DNA of 64,000 bases from Sinorhizobium americanum (GCF_001651855.1 NZ_LNQC01000056.1:62001-126000), one strand, 5' to 3'. Positions 25,962-36,972 are shown, counted from the stretch's first letter. Numbers and translations are program-made. The notes: generated by a model from the sequence alone, not told the origin.

Positions 25962-27182
25962 TCAGGCGGGATCCCGGAGCTTGAGGACGGTGCAGGGGTC
26001 ACCCGGCGCCGCGGCCGGTGTTTGCGGTGGGCGAACGATGAGGCCGTCCGACTGTGCGAAGACCCCGGTCATCGACGAGTCCTGGCGTTGGAAGGGGTGC
26101 GCCATGAGCGACCCATCCGGCTCGCGGGAGAGGCGGGCGCGAACGTAGTCCTGGCGGCGATCATTGGCGGGCAGCGGTTGAGCGAGCTTCGCCGCGATGA
26201 GCCGTGAGCGGTCGGGAAGATGTGCGAGCTTGCGCGTCAGGGGTTCCAGGAAAAGCAGGGCGCAGACGAGGCTCGAGACCGGATTGCCCGGCAGGCCGAG
26301 CACCGGCATGCCGGCGAGGTCTCCGACCATCAGCGGCTTTCCCGGCCGCATCGCGATGCGCCAGAAATCGAGCGTCATGCCACAGGCGAGGAGCGTCGAC
26401 TGGACGAGATCATGGTCTCCGACCGAAGCGCCACCGAGCGTGACAAGCACGTCGGCTTGCGCGCCTCGCGCCCTTTCGACGGCAGCGGCAATCGCCGCCC
26501 GATCGTCGCGGGCTATGCCGAGATCCAGTATATTCGCGCCATTTTCGCGAGCGATCGCCGCGACGCCAAAGCTGTTCGAGGCGATGATCTGGTCGGCCCC
26601 GGGCGTGCTGCCGGGCGGCAGCAACTCGTCGCCCGTGGCAAGAATTGCGATCTTCGGACGCAGGAACACCGGTAGGCTCGGGTGGTTCATGCTCGCCGCA
26701 AGCGTCAAGCGGCCGGCGTCGAGCACGCTTCCGGCAGAAAGCGTAATTTCGCCCTTCTCGAAATCCTGGCCTGCGAGACGGATATGGCGGCCCTTCGCCG
26801 GCGCGAACAGGGTACGGATCCGATTGCCCTCAAGGCGCTCGGTGTCTTCCTGCAGGATGACTGTGTCGGCGCCGGCCGCGAGCGGCGCACCGGTGAAGAT
26901 GCGCACTGCCTCGCCTGGTCCAACCCGGCCCTGAAATCCACGGCCCGCCGCCGATTGCCCTATGACGGACAGTTCGGCGCCGATAGCGGCGATGTCCTCA
27001 TGGCGGACGGCGTAGCCATCCATGGCGGAATTGTCGAAGGGAGGATGGGTGAGCAGCGCTCCCGTATCTTCGGCAAGCACACGGCCGAAGCAATCGTGCA
27101 GCGCAAGCCGCTCGGTCTCCGGACGGGGTTGGGCCTGGGCGAGAACTCTTCCGAGCGCCTCTTCGACCGGGAGCAGCGACAT
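25962..27182 (-). CDS. moeA: Molybdopterin molybdenumtransferase MoeA
   Basis: A 406-residue enzyme that inserts molybdate into adenylylated molybdopterin in molybdenum cofactor synthesis. The MoeA hallmark PPFDNSAMDGYAV is at residues 47-59. The MoCF domain has GDELLPPG and VTLGGASVGDHDLVQ, and the C-terminal domain includes GLPGNPVSSLV. The ATG overlaps the moaC stop (TGATG). It is the last gene of the ppiD-trpD-trpC-moaC-moeA run. Confidence 0.95.
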   Translation of the reverse strand: MSLLPVEEALGRVLAQAQPRPETERLALHDCFGRVLAEDTGALLTHPPFDNSAMDGYAVRHEDIAAIGAELSVIGQSAAGRGFQGRVGPGEAVRIFTGAPLAAGADTVILQEDTERLEGNRIRTLFAPAKGRHIRLAGQDFEKGEITLSAGSVLDAGRLTLAASMNHPSLPVFLRPKIAILATGDELLPPGSTPGADQIIASNSFGVAAIARENGANILDLGIARDDRAAIAAAVERARGAQADVLVTLGGASVGDHDLVQSTLLACGMTLDFWRIAMRPGKPLMVGDLAGMPVLGLPGNPVSSLVCALLFLEPLTRKLAHLPDRSRLIAAKLAQPLPANDRRQDYVRARLSREPDGSLMAHPFQRQDSSMTGVFAQSDGLIVRPPQTPAAAPGDPCTVLKLRDPA

Positions 27183-27676
27183 CAGCCCAGGTCTCCATCC
27201 CGGCGATAGTCGCCGGATCGCCCGCCCGATTTGCTGACGAGGCGAATGCCGCCGATCTCCATTTCGCGGTCCGCAGCCTTTGCCATGTCGTAGATCGTCA
27301 GGCAGGCAATGCTGACCGCCGTCAGTGCCTCCATCTCGACGCCCGTCCGCCCCTTGAGCTTCGCCATTGCCTCGATGCGCAAGCCGGGCAGGGCGTTGTC
27401 GGGCACGATATCGACCGAGACATTGGTCAGCATCAGCGGGTGGCAGAGCGGAATGAGGTTGGACGTCTGCTTGGCAGCCATGATCCCCGCGAGCCGGGCG
27501 GTGCCGATGACGTCTCCCTTCTTGGCGTTGCCTTCGAGGATCAGTGCCAGAGTCTCGGCTTGCATCCGGACGAAGCCTTCGGCGACGGCGACACGCACCG
27601 TCTCCGCCTTGTCGCCGACATCGACCATATGAGCTTCGCCGGCGCTGCCGATATGGGTGAGGCGCGGGCCGTTCAT
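27182..27676 (-). CDS. moaC: Cyclic pyranopterin monophosphate synthase MoaC
   Basis: A 164-residue enzyme that converts the 3',8-cyclo-GTP product of MoaA into cyclic pyranopterin monophosphate. It has the opening [18 protein letters not shown], the active-site motifs LIPLCHPL and [22 protein letters not shown], and the conserved Lys-rich end KSGGRSGDY. Length is typical. The ATG shares its A with the trpC stop (TAATG), and the moeA start overlaps its own stop. Confidence 0.96.
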   Translation of the reverse strand: MNGPRLTHIGSAGEAHMVDVGDKAETVRVAVAEGFVRMQAETLALILEGNAKKGDVIGTARLAGIMAAKQTSNLIPLCHPLMLTNVSVDIVPDNALPGLRIEAMAKLKGRTGVEMEALTAVSIACLTIYDMAKAADREMEIGGIRLVSKSGGRSGDYRRDGDLG

Positions 27677-28491
27677 TACTCTGCCGCCACGGCGCTTGCC
27701 GAACCGGTCAACAGCGTCCGCGTCGCGGCCTCCACGTCTTCCTTTCGCATCAGGCTTTCGCCGACGAGGAAGGTGGTGATACCGCTCTTTTCCAGGCGCC
27801 TGCAGTCCTCATGCGTGAATATGCCGCTTTCGCCGACCAGCAGCCGATCGGCCGGCACCATCGGCGCCAGCTGTTCGGAAACGGCAAGATCGACCTCGAA
27901 CGTCCTCAGGTTGCGATTGTTGATGCCGATGAGAGGAGACGAGAGACGCAGGGCGCGCTCCATTTCCTCCGCATCATGCACCTCGACGAGCACGTCCATA
28001 CCCAGCGCCGCTGCGGCGTCCTCCAGACGATGGGCGTCCTCGTCGGTGAGCGATGCCATGATCAAGAGGATGCAGTCCGCCCCCCAGGCGCGGGCTTCGA
28101 AGACTTGGTAGGTATCGAACATGAAGTCCTTGCGCAGTGCCGGCAGCGAGCAGGCGGTTCGCGCGGCGGTCAGAAACTCGGGGGCGCCCTGAAAACTCGG
28201 TGTATCCGTGAGCACCGAGAGGCAGGCGGCACCGCCGGCGGCATAGGCCTCCGCCAGCGCCGGCGGATCGAAGTCCGGACGGATCAAGCCCTTCGACGGG
28301 CTGGACTTCTTGATCTCGGCGATCAGTCCGAACTCGCCTTTCTGGCGGCGCGCCGCAAGCGCGGCGTGAAAGCCGCGCGGCGAGGACTGGTCGGCGATCC
28401 GCGCCCTCAGCTCGTCGAGCGGCACCCGCGCCTTCGCGGCGGCGATCTCGTCACGCTTGTAGGCCTCGATCTTGCGCAGAATATCCGTCAT
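27676..28491 (-). CDS. trpC: Indole-3-glycerol phosphate synthase
   Basis: A 271-residue TIM-barrel enzyme of tryptophan synthesis that closes the indole ring from carboxyphenylamino-deoxyribulose phosphate. Catalytic motifs are visible: [12 protein letters not shown] (Glu and Lys), LRKDFMFD (Lys), LLIMASL, VEVHD, INNRNL and the phosphate-binding VGESG and LVGESLM. It follows trpD after nine bases and overlaps moaC by one base. Confidence 0.96.
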   Translation of the reverse strand: MTDILRKIEAYKRDEIAAAKARVPLDELRARIADQSSPRGFHAALAARRQKGEFGLIAEIKKSSPSKGLIRPDFDPPALAEAYAAGGAACLSVLTDTPSFQGAPEFLTAARTACSLPALRKDFMFDTYQVFEARAWGADCILLIMASLTDEDAHRLEDAAAALGMDVLVEVHDAEEMERALRLSSPLIGINNRNLRTFEVDLAVSEQLAPMVPADRLLVGESGIFTHEDCRRLEKSGITTFLVGESLMRKEDVEAATRTLLTGSASAVAAE

Positions 28492-28500
28492 GTCCTCTCC

Positions 28501-29514
28501 TCAAGCGGCATTGGAGACGGTGATCAGCCGCTGCAGGGCAGTCTTGGCGGCGCCGCTCGTAAGGGCGTTGCGGGCGATCGCCATGCCGTCGGCGAGATCC
28601 TTGGCGCGCCCCGCTATCATCAACGAAGCGGCGGCGTTCGCAAGGGAAATGTCCCGGTAGGCATTCTCTTCGCCATCGAGCACCGCCTGCAATGCCGCCG
28701 CGTTATGGGCTCCGTCGCCGCCCTTCAAGGCATCGAGAGTGGTGCGCGTCAGACCGAAGTCGTCCGGCGTCAGCTCGAAGCTGCGAATGTGGCCGTCCTT
28801 CAGTTCCGCAACCTTGGTGACCCCGGTCGTGGTGATCTCGTCCAGTCCCTCGCCGTGCACGACCCAGACGCTCTCGGATCCGAGGTCGCGCAGCACTTCC
28901 GCCAGCGGATCAACCCATTGCGGCGCATAGACTCCGACAAGCTGGTGTTTGACGCCGGCCGGGTTGGAGAGCGGGCCTAAGAGATTGAAGATCGTTCTCG
29001 TGCCGAGCTCGACGCGGGTCGGTCCCACATGGCGCATCGCCGAATGGTGCTGCTGGGCGAACATGAAGCCGACGCCCGCTTCGCGAATGCAGCGGGCAAT
29101 CGCTTCCGGGCCGATGTCGAGCTTGACGCCGAGACAGGAGAGCGCGTCGGCCGTTCCGGATTTCGAACTCAGGGCCCGATTGCCGTGCTTGGCGACCGGC
29201 ACGCCGGCACCGGCGACGATCAGCGACGCCAGCGTCGAGATGTTGTAGGTGCCGGCACCGTCGCCGCCGGTTCCGACGATGTCGATGGCGTCCTCAGGCG
29301 CCTCGACCGGGAGCATGCGTGCCCTCATTGCACCGACAGCGCCGACGATCTCGTCGACTGTCTCGCCGCGTACCCTGAGCGCCATGAGGAAGCCGCCGAT
29401 CTGGGATGGCGTGGCCGCTCCGGACATGATGATCTCGAAGGCCGCTCGAGCGTCTTCGCGGCTGAGGGCTTCGCGCGCTGCGACTTTTGCGACGAACGGC
29501 TTCAAATCACTCAT
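28501..29514 (-). CDS. trpD: Anthranilate phosphoribosyltransferase
   Basis: A 337-residue enzyme that joins anthranilate to phosphoribosyl pyrophosphate, the second step of the tryptophan branch. The glycine-rich PRPP loop [14 protein letters not shown] is at about residues 79-92. [15 protein letters not shown] and the anthranilate-contact segment [31 protein letters not shown] also match. The gene lies 18 bases behind ppiD and ahead of trpC. Confidence 0.96.
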   Translation of the reverse strand: MSDLKPFVAKVAAREALSREDARAAFEIIMSGAATPSQIGGFLMALRVRGETVDEIVGAVGAMRARMLPVEAPEDAIDIVGTGGDGAGTYNISTLASLIVAGAGVPVAKHGNRALSSKSGTADALSCLGVKLDIGPEAIARCIREAGVGFMFAQQHHSAMRHVGPTRVELGTRTIFNLLGPLSNPAGVKHQLVGVYAPQWVDPLAEVLRDLGSESVWVVHGEGLDEITTTGVTKVAELKDGHIRSFELTPDDFGLTRTTLDALKGGDGAHNAAALQAVLDGEENAYRDISLANAAASLMIAGRAKDLADGMAIARNALTSGAAKTALQRLITVSNAA

Positions 29515-29532
29515 GCTTCGTTACCTCGTCCG

Positions 29533-31425
29533 TCAGCGCTGCGCCAATGCCTGCTCGGCAAGCGTCTGGTTGATCGATACGCCATAGACCGACTGCAGTG
29601 TCGCGACCATCTGATCGAGTATGTCGTCGCCGCTCGCGCGGGCGATCGCTTCGATCTGGCGGCTGTCATTATCGAGCGCGTTGGCGGGAGCTCTGTCGTC
29701 AACGGCCGTCACCTGCATCAGGATCTGGCCTTCGCCGCCCATGCCGGCTGCATTGGCGACATGTCCGTTCGGCCCGGCAAAGGCCGCGGCAATGGCGGCC
29801 TGGCTCAGAGCGGCGTCCTGAGTGGAGCGGCTCAATCCGGTCTTCGTTTCGACGACAATGCCGAGTTCGCTTGCGATGTCCGCGAGCTTCGCGCCCTTCT
29901 TGATCCGATCCTTCAATTCTGTTGCCTTGGCGGCGAGCGCCACCCGTTGCTGCTCGGCCGTCCAGTCGGCAGCCACCTCGTCGCGAACTTCGTCGAGCGT
30001 GCGGTCGCGGGCCGGGATCACCTCTTCGAGGTCGAACCAGGCGTAGCCGTCGCGGCCGATATGGACGGCGAGCGTCTCGAGGCCAACTTCAGCCTTGAAC
30101 ACTTCCTGAAGAAGGGTGCGCTGCTCCGGCAACCCGGTCACCTCGTCGCCATTCTGGTCCTTGCCGGTGGCATCGATTGCGTCGACGGTTGCGAGCTTGA
30201 GCTTCAGCTGGTCTGCGACCTCCTTGACGGTTGCGCCGGCTGCCCTTTCGTCCTCGACCTTGTCATGCAGGCCGACGAGCTGATCGCGCGCCACCGAAAG
30301 GGCGATCTCTTTGCGCAACTCCTCCTTGACTTCATCGAAGCTGCGAACGGCTTCCTGGCGCATATTGGTGACGCGCAGGATGACGTGGCCGAAGGCGCCT
30401 TCGACGACGGGCGTCACGCCGCCGTCCGTGGCGACAGCAAAGGCTGCTTCGGCGACTTTCTGGTCGGGCATCTGCTCCTTGGTGAAGTCACCGAGGAGGA
30501 CGTCCGCCGCACTCTTGCCTTCGGCCTTGACGAGATCGTCGAAGGAAGTGCCGGAGGCGAGCTTGGCGGCACCCGCGTCAGCGGCCTCGCGAGACGGGAA
30601 GGCCAGTTGCTCGATTGTTCGCGTGGCCGGTGTGCGGAAGCTTTCCTTGCGCTTTTCGTAGTCGGCGCGCAGCTCTTCCTCGGTGACCGCGTCGGCGGCA
30701 ATGAGATCCTCGGGTTCGAGCTTGATGTAGCTGAACTTCCGGTATTCCGGAGCGCGATAGTTCGCCTTGTGGCTTTCGAACCAGGGGGCCAGCACATCGT
30801 CGCCCGGCGCCTTGACCGGATCGATATTGGCGTTCGAGAGCAGCAGATAGTCGACGGTGCGCGTTTCATGCCGATATTTGCCGACGGCATCGAGCAGGAC
30901 CGCGGGCGCCGCGTATCCGTCCGAGAGTGCATCGACGATCTGAGAGCGGACCGCTACCTGGCTGCGGTTGTTGATGTAGTCGTGCTCGGTCAGCCCAGCA
31001 TTTCGCAGTATAGTCGAGAAGGTAAGCCGATCGAACTGGCCGTTGGCGCCGTGAAAGGCGGGGTCCTCGCCGATCAATCTGGCGAGCCGGTCTTCGGAGA
31101 GGCCGAGGTTCATGTCTTCGGCCAGCTGATCGAGAGCGGCGCCCGCGACGAGCTGCGAGTAGACCTGCGCCTCCACGCCGAAAGCGCGGGCCTGCTGCCG
31201 CGTGAGCGGCGTTCCAAGCTGCCGCGAAAGCAGGCTCAACTGGCGCTCATAGGCAAGCCGATAGTCGCTGGCGGAAACTTTGACGTCGCCGACCGTTACC
31301 ACCGCATCGGACGTACCGGTCACCATCAAGGTCTGACCGCCCCACACCATGAATGAGAGGATGAGAATGGCCAGGAGGCCTTTGACGATCCGCGTCTGGG
31401 CGGCGTTTCTCAGAGAATCGAGCAT
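29533..31425 (-). CDS. PpiD-like peptidyl-prolyl cis-trans isomerase / periplasmic chaperone
   Basis: A 630-residue envelope folding factor. One N-terminal membrane helix (KGLLAILILSFMVWGG, residues ~14-30) anchors a large periplasmic part. A SurA/PpiD N-terminal region follows (ISASDYRLAYERQ-like KVSASDYRLAYERQL). The centre has a parvulin-type domain with FDDLVKAEGKSAADVLLGDF and VTPVVEGAFGHVILRV. Parvulin domains in PpiD relatives are often weak isomerases, so chaperone work is the safer role. It heads a leftward operon with trpD, trpC, moaC and moeA. Confidence 0.9.
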   Translation of the reverse strand: MLDSLRNAAQTRIVKGLLAILILSFMVWGGQTLMVTGTSDAVVTVGDVKVSASDYRLAYERQLSLLSRQLGTPLTRQQARAFGVEAQVYSQLVAGAALDQLAEDMNLGLSEDRLARLIGEDPAFHGANGQFDRLTFSTILRNAGLTEHDYINNRSQVAVRSQIVDALSDGYAAPAVLLDAVGKYRHETRTVDYLLLSNANIDPVKAPGDDVLAPWFESHKANYRAPEYRKFSYIKLEPEDLIAADAVTEEELRADYEKRKESFRTPATRTIEQLAFPSREAADAGAAKLASGTSFDDLVKAEGKSAADVLLGDFTKEQMPDQKVAEAAFAVATDGGVTPVVEGAFGHVILRVTNMRQEAVRSFDEVKEELRKEIALSVARDQLVGLHDKVEDERAAGATVKEVADQLKLKLATVDAIDATGKDQNGDEVTGLPEQRTLLQEVFKAEVGLETLAVHIGRDGYAWFDLEEVIPARDRTLDEVRDEVAADWTAEQQRVALAAKATELKDRIKKGAKLADIASELGIVVETKTGLSRSTQDAALSQAAIAAAFAGPNGHVANAAGMGGEGQILMQVTAVDDRAPANALDNDSRQIEAIARASGDDILDQMVATLQSVYGVSINQTLAEQALAQR

Positions 31426-31791
31426 GGGGGGCAGAAACCTCGTTCAGTGCAGCGGCATGACGCCGAATGAATTCGTTCCTTAGAACAAACCCAATGGGAA
31501 TTGAAGGCCGATCAGTCGTAAATCGCGATGCTTTAGAGAGTGGACCGACAGACCCGCAGCTCGGCAGATTCCGAGGCACTGTCAGGCGCTTTCGCAGGGG
31601 CATCGCTGTACCAACTGATTGGGGATCGACGCGAACGAGAAAGCCGATGTCGGATTCGTTAGCCGGCAAGTGAATTCATTCTGCAAAATTGTCGGTTTCA
31701 GGCTGGTCTCTCTATGGTCAACGAGAGAGATTCGTGTCTTCGATAGTGTCAGAAACTTGATGCCGGGCGGCGGCTGCGGAATTTCCATGCC
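31426..31791. other. Divergent intergenic region
   Basis: This separates the ppiD operon (leftward) from the Na/Pi transporter gene (rightward) and must carry both promoters. I can see one small inverted repeat, TCTCTC...GAGAGA near 31706-31729. No gene or clear sigma-factor motif is visible. Confidence 0.45.
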
Positions 31792-33438
31792 ATGCAATCC
31801 ACTATCGTAATGGTCAATCTCTTCGGTGCCGTCGCACTGCTTCTCTTCGGTCTTTCACTGGTGAAGGAGGGTGTGACGCGCGCCTTCGGATCACGTCTGC
31901 GCGCCGGCCTCGCTCGAGGAACGAATGGCTCCCTGCGCGCATTCGTGACTGGCCTGATTGCCACGCTCGCACTGCAAAGCTCCACGGCCACGGCACTGAT
32001 GACGGCATCCTTCGTGGAGAAGGGCCTCGTGCGGTCGCGGATGGCGCAGATCGTGCTGCTCGGTGCCAATATCGGCACGGCCATGACGGCCTGGATCGTT
32101 GCGATCGGTATCGGATGGCTGTCCCCCTTGTTCATTCTCGCCGGTGTCATGATGCACCGGATGAGCCGCTCGAGCGCACGCCAGGGTGCAGGCTTTGCGC
32201 TGGTCGGTATCGGCCTGATGCTTCTGTCGCTCGAACTGCTCGGCACGGCCACGGAGCCGATGCGGGAGTCACAGGCTTTGGCCGCCTTTCTGGGCATGCT
32301 CGACAATGCCTGGCCGGTCGCCCTGCTCTTTTCGGCCGGTCTTGCCTTCGCTTCGTCTTCGAGTCTCGCCATGGTCATGCTGGTCCTGTCGCTGTCGTCC
32401 GCAGGCGTGCTTTCACCAGGTTTGACCGTGGCGCTGGTGCTGGGAGCCAATCTGGGCGGCGCAATCCCACCGGTGATCGCGACGCTCCCCGCGGCGCCGG
32501 GTGCTCGTCGGGTCACAATCGGCAACCTGATCGTGCGCGGCATCGGATGTCTGATCGCACTCCCGCTGGCCGGTCTCAACGCCGACATTCTGCAGGGTCT
32601 GCCTTTGCCGCGACAGAACCTGCCGGTCGATGTCCACCTGCTTTTCAACCTCGTCGTCGCGCTGATCGCCTGGCCCTTTGCGGGCTTGCTGTCGCGGATG
32701 ATGAGCCGTCTGGTCCCGGACGAAGAGGTGAGCGAGACGGGCCCACGCTATCTTGACGACGCGGCGCTCGATACGCCTGTGATGGCCCTCTCCGGCGCGA
32801 CGCGGGAGGTGCTCAGGGTCGGAGACGTCATCGAGGGCATGCTGCTGCGCGCGTCGGCCGCGTTCAACAAGAACGATATGAGTGAACTCGGCGACATCGG
32901 AACGATGGAGAAGCAGGTCGATCTGCTGCAGCAGGAGGTGAAGATCTTCCTTTCGCGGCTGGGCCGGCACGGGCTGAATGAAGAAGACGGGCGTCGCTCG
33001 ATCGTGATCATCGACTACGCGATCAACCTCGAGCACATGGGCGACATCATCGAGAAGGGCCTTTGCGAGCAGATCCGCAAGAAAGTCACCAATGGTCTGA
33101 AATTCTCCGACGACGGCTACCAGGAACTGAAGAACCTGTTCGACCTGACGCTCGACAACTTGCGCATCGCCCAGACGATCTTCGTCTCGCGCAATGCGGA
33201 CCTCGCCCGTCACCTTATCGAGGTAAAGGTCGATGTGCGCCACATGGAAAAACGCTCCGCCGAACGGCATCTAGAGCGCCTTCGCGACGGGCTGCTTGAA
33301 AGCCTGCAGACGAGTTCGCTGCATCTCGACATGCTGCGAGACCTGAAACGCGTCAATGCGCACATCGCCTCTGTCGCTTATCCGATCGTCGAAGAAAGCG
33401 GGCTATTGACGGAGAGCCGGCTGCGGCCGCAGGCATGA
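31792..33438 (+). CDS. Na/Pi cotransporter family protein with PhoU-like domain
   Basis: A 548-residue membrane protein. It has two Na/Pi-cotransporter repeats: the first with LQSSTATALM (about residues 61-70), the second with FASSSSLAMVMLVLS (about 184-198). About eight to nine helices fill the first 310 residues. The C-terminal 200 residues are helical and PhoU-like (RVGDVIEGMLLRASAAF, HMGDIIEKGL). It probably moves phosphate with sodium. The start is uncertain between 31792 and 31810 because neither has a strong ribosome binding site. Confidence 0.87.
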   Translation: MQSTIVMVNLFGAVALLLFGLSLVKEGVTRAFGSRLRAGLARGTNGSLRAFVTGLIATLALQSSTATALMTASFVEKGLVRSRMAQIVLLGANIGTAMTAWIVAIGIGWLSPLFILAGVMMHRMSRSSARQGAGFALVGIGLMLLSLELLGTATEPMRESQALAAFLGMLDNAWPVALLFSAGLAFASSSSLAMVMLVLSLSSAGVLSPGLTVALVLGANLGGAIPPVIATLPAAPGARRVTIGNLIVRGIGCLIALPLAGLNADILQGLPLPRQNLPVDVHLLFNLVVALIAWPFAGLLSRMMSRLVPDEEVSETGPRYLDDAALDTPVMALSGATREVLRVGDVIEGMLLRASAAFNKNDMSELGDIGTMEKQVDLLQQEVKIFLSRLGRHGLNEEDGRRSIVIIDYAINLEHMGDIIEKGLCEQIRKKVTNGLKFSDDGYQELKNLFDLTLDNLRIAQTIFVSRNADLARHLIEVKVDVRHMEKRSAERHLERLRDGLLESLQTSSLHLDMLRDLKRVNAHIASVAYPIVEESGLLTESRLRPQA

Positions 33439-33628
33439 TGTCGCTGCCCGGCGCCCAGCGGACTGCGCCGAGGAATTTTCCCGAGACGGAGAAGCATCTC
33501 CCTAAACCGGGGTTAACGCGACGTGATTGTGCGATATATGCATTTCGCAATATCTTGCTGACAGCACGCGCAGAATCGGGCGACCGGCAAGCCCAGGAAT
33601 ACCCGAAGGATACCAAGGAGATCAGAGA

Positions 33629-34999
33629 ATGGAACGGACTTGCCTGGCGATCATCCTGGCGGCGGGCGAAAGCACGCGGATGAAATCGGCCCTGTCGAAG
33701 GTGCTGCATCCGGTCGCCGGCCGGCCGATGATTGCCCATGTCGTCGACGCGCTGGCAAGCGCATCCATTTCCGACGTCGCCCTGGTCGTCGGCCGCGACG
33801 CGGATGCGGTTTCGGCTGCCGCGAGCACCGGCACGGCCAAGGTCTCCTCCTTCCTGCAGAAGGAACGGCTCGGTACGGCGCATGCCGTTCTTGCGGCGCG
33901 TGAGGCGATCGAAAAGGGCTATGACGACGTCCTGGTCGTCTTCGGCGATACGCCGCTCATCACTGCCGCACCGCTCAAGGCGGCGCGCGAACGGTTGGCG
34001 GAAGGCAATGACGTGGTCGTCATCGGCTTTGAAGCCGCGGATCCGACCGGCTATGGACGTCTCATCGTCGAGAACGGGGAACTGCTCGCCATCCGGGAAC
34101 ACAAGGATGCCTCCGAAGAGGAGCGTCGCATCACCTGTTGCAACGGCGGCCTGATGGCGATCAGCGGCGGCAAGGCGCTCGACCTGCTCGGCCGCATCGG
34201 CAATGCCAATGTAAAGGGCGAATACTACCTGACCGACCTTGTCGAGATCGTCCGCGGCCTCGGCGGCCGGGCGATCGCCGTCGAGGCGCCGGAGGAGGAA
34301 CTCACCGGCTGCAACACAAGGGCTGAACTCGCCTCTATCGAGCGTCTTTGGCAGCAACGCCGGCGCCAGGAGCTGATGCTTGCCGGGGTTTCGATGATCG
34401 CGCCGGAGACCGTCTTCCTCGCTTGGGACACAGAACTGGCGCAGGACGTCCTGGTAGAGCCGAATGTGGTCTTCGGCCCCGGGGTGCGGGTCGAAAGCGG
34501 CGCCGTGATCCATGCTTTTTCGCACGTTGAAGGTGCCCATGTCCGCGCGGGCGCGACGGTCGGGCCCTTCGCCCGTCTTCGTCCGGGCGCCGATCTCGGT
34601 CCCAAATCGAAGGTCGGCAATTTCTGCGAGGTGAAGAAGGCGGAAATCGGCGCCGGCGCCAAGGTGAACCACCTCACTTATATCGGCGATGCCTTCGTCG
34701 GCGCTGGATCAAACATCGGTGCGGGCACCATCACATGCAACTATGATGGCGTGAACAAACACCTCACGCGGATCGGCGAAAATACCTTCATCGGCTCCAA
34801 TTCGTCGCTCGTGGCTCCGGTGGCGATCGGCGATGGCGCGCTTGTCGCCTCCGGCAGCGTGATAACCGAGAACGTTCCGGCCGGTGCCGTTGCTTTTGGC
34901 CGGGCGCGGCAGGAAATCAAGCCGGGTCGGGCTCCCATATTGCGGGAGCGCTATGAGGCGGAAAAAGCGGCCAGGAAGAAGGTCAAGGCTGCCGAATAG
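33629..34999 (+). CDS. glmU: Bifunctional UDP-GlcNAc pyrophosphorylase / glucosamine-1-phosphate acetyltransferase
   Basis: A 456-residue bifunctional enzyme that makes UDP-N-acetylglucosamine for peptidoglycan and lipopolysaccharide. The N-terminal nucleotidyltransferase begins [22 protein letters not shown] (residues ~9-30, P-loop-like with the catalytic Arg and Lys). The C-terminal left-handed beta-helix acetyltransferase has the hexapeptide-repeat region [12 protein letters not shown] through [11 protein letters not shown] and [17 protein letters not shown] lies eight bases before the ATG. glmS follows 146 bases later, and it makes the upstream precursor. Confidence 0.96.
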   Translation: MERTCLAIILAAGESTRMKSALSKVLHPVAGRPMIAHVVDALASASISDVALVVGRDADAVSAAASTGTAKVSSFLQKERLGTAHAVLAAREAIEKGYDDVLVVFGDTPLITAAPLKAARERLAEGNDVVVIGFEAADPTGYGRLIVENGELLAIREHKDASEEERRITCCNGGLMAISGGKALDLLGRIGNANVKGEYYLTDLVEIVRGLGGRAIAVEAPEEELTGCNTRAELASIERLWQQRRRQELMLAGVSMIAPETVFLAWDTELAQDVLVEPNVVFGPGVRVESGAVIHAFSHVEGAHVRAGATVGPFARLRPGADLGPKSKVGNFCEVKKAEIGAGAKVNHLTYIGDAFVGAGSNIGAGTITCNYDGVNKHLTRIGENTFIGSNSSLVAPVAIGDGALVASGSVITENVPAGAVAFGRARQEIKPGRAPILRERYEAEKAARKKVKAAE

Positions 35000-35145
35000 T
35001 CTCGTTAATCATTGAAACTGAAAGTGAAATCGCAGCGGATTGTTTCCCGCGATAATTTCGCTACCAAGGCTGCTACATTGGCGACGGGGTCGCCGCATTT
35101 GAGCTGACACGCCCGACTGGCGTGCGAGGGAACGCGGAGAGCAAT

Positions 35146-36972
35146 ATGTGCGGGATTGTGGGTATCGTCGGGCAGCAACCGGTCTCGGAGCGACTGGTCG
35201 ATGCGTTGAAACGCCTTGAATACCGGGGATACGATTCGGCCGGGGTTGCGACAATCGAGGGTGGAGCGCTGGATCGCCGGCGCGCCGAGGGGAAGCTCGT
35301 CAACCTCGAGGCGAGGCTGAAAGAGGAGCCGCTCGCCGGTAGCATCGGCATCGCCCATACGCGCTGGGCAACCCACGGGGCGCCGACCGAACGCAATGCC
35401 CATCCGCATTTCACCGATGGCGTCGCTGTCGTGCACAACGGCATCATCGAGAATTTTTCCGAGCTGAAGGACGAGCTGTCCGAGGCGGGTGCCGAATTCC
35501 AGACCGAGACCGACACGGAAGTCGTCGCGCAGCTGCTGGCAAGATTTCGCCGCGACGGCCTGGGACGGCGCGAGGCGATGCATGCGATGCTGAAACGGGT
35601 GAGGGGCGCCTATGCCCTTGCCGTTCTCTTCCAGGACGACCCGTCGACGATCATGGCGGCCCGCAACGGCCCGCCGCTGGCGATCGGCCATGGCGAGGGC
35701 GAGATGTTCCTGGGCTCCGATGCCATCGCGCTCGCGCCCTTCACCAATGAAATCACCTATCTTATCGACGGAGACTGGGCGGTGATCGGCAGGACCAACG
35801 TCCATATCTTCGACATGGATGGCAACGTCGTCACCCGCCCGCGCCAGGTATCCTCGGCTGCGGCCTATATGGTCGACAAGGGCAACCATCGCCATTTCAT
35901 GGAGAAGGAAATCTACGAGCAGCCGGAGGTCATCTCCCACGCGCTCAGCCACTATATCAACTTCATCGACCATCGGGTGCTGCCGGTTTCGGACAATATC
36001 GACTTCGCCAAGGTGCCGAGCCTGGCGATCTCCGCCTGCGGCACCGCTTACCTGGCCGGGCTGATCGGCAAATACTGGTTCGAGCGCTATGCACGCCTGC
36101 CGGTCGAAATCGATGTCGCTTCGGAGTTCCGCTACCGCGAAATTCCGCTTTCGCCGCAGTCGGCCGCTCTCTTCATCTCGCAATCGGGCGAGACCGCCGA
36201 TACGCTTGCTTCGCTGCGCTACTGCAAGGAACACGGCCTGAAGATCGGCGCGGTCGTCAATACGCGCGAATCGACGATCGCGCGCGAGTCCGACGCCGTC
36301 TTCCCGATCCTCGCGGGGCCGGAGATCGGCGTAGCGTCGACCAAGGCCTTCACCTGCCAGCTTGCGGTCCTGGCTGCGCTCGCCGTCGCTGCCGGCAGGG
36401 CGCGCGGCACTGTCAGCGAGCAGGAGGAGCAGGCGCTGGTGAGGAGCCTTGCCGAGATGCCGCGCCTCATGGGGCAGGTGCTCAACAGCATTCAGCCGAA
36501 GATCGAGTTCCTGTCGCGCGAATTGTCGAAGTGCCGAGATGTGCTTTATCTCGGTCGCGGCACAAGCTTCCCGCTCGCCATGGAAGGTGCCCTGAAGCTC
36601 AAGGAGATCTCCTATATCCACGCGGAAGGCTATGCCGCCGGCGAGCTGAAACATGGTCCGATCGCTCTGATCGACGAGAACATGCCGGTGATCGTGATTG
36701 CGCCGCATGACCGCTTCTTCGACAAGACCGTCTCCAACATGCAGGAAGTGGCGGCGCGTGGCGGACGGATCATTCTGATTACCGACGGGAAGGGGGCTGC
36801 CGCTTCGAAGCTCGACACGATGCATACGATCGTGCTTCCAAACGTCGACGAAATCATCGCGCCGATGATCTTCTCGCTGCCGGTCCAACTGCTCGCCTAT
36901 CACACGGCGGTCTTCATGGGCACCGATGTCGATCAGCCGCGCAACCTCGCCAAATCGGTCACCGTCGAATGA
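35146..36972 (+). CDS. glmS: Glutamine--fructose-6-phosphate aminotransferase (isomerizing)
   Basis: A 608-residue enzyme that makes glucosamine-6-phosphate from fructose-6-phosphate and glutamine, the entry step to amino sugars. The Ntn-type nucleophile Cys follows the initiator Met (MCGIVGIVG). YRGYDSAG and HTRWATHG belong to the glutaminase. Two SIS domains follow, with SACGTAYLAG, ISQSGETADTLA and LGRGTSFPLAMEGALKLKE. GGAGAG precedes the ATG; a frame open eight codons upstream would hide the Cys. Its stop overlaps the next start. Confidence 0.96.
   Translation: MCGIVGIVGQQPVSERLVDALKRLEYRGYDSAGVATIEGGALDRRRAEGKLVNLEARLKEEPLAGSIGIAHTRWATHGAPTERNAHPHFTDGVAVVHNGIIENFSELKDELSEAGAEFQTETDTEVVAQLLARFRRDGLGRREAMHAMLKRVRGAYALAVLFQDDPSTIMAARNGPPLAIGHGEGEMFLGSDAIALAPFTNEITYLIDGDWAVIGRTNVHIFDMDGNVVTRPRQVSSAAAYMVDKGNHRHFMEKEIYEQPEVISHALSHYINFIDHRVLPVSDNIDFAKVPSLAISACGTAYLAGLIGKYWFERYARLPVEIDVASEFRYREIPLSPQSAALFISQSGETADTLASLRYCKEHGLKIGAVVNTRESTIARESDAVFPILAGPEIGVASTKAFTCQLAVLAALAVAAGRARGTVSEQEEQALVRSLAEMPRLMGQVLNSIQPKIEFLSRELSKCRDVLYLGRGTSFPLAMEGALKLKEISYIHAEGYAAGELKHGPIALIDENMPVIVIAPHDRFFDKTVSNMQEVAARGGRIILITDGKGAAASKLDTMHTIVLPNVDEIIAPMIFSLPVQLLAYHTAVFMGTDVDQPRNLAKSVTVE

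Noticed and set aside
27811-28980. A 389-codon plus-strand frame across trpC and trpD.
   Set aside because: It spans two recognised genes on the other strand and has no motif of its own.
29029-31356. A 775-codon open frame on the plus strand opposite the ppiD-type gene.
   Set aside because: It mirrors the third-position GC of the real leftward genes, has no family motif and no ribosome binding site.
35005-36903. A 632-codon minus-strand frame opposite glmS.
   Set aside because: It is an antisense shadow; GlmS motifs are intact on the plus strand.
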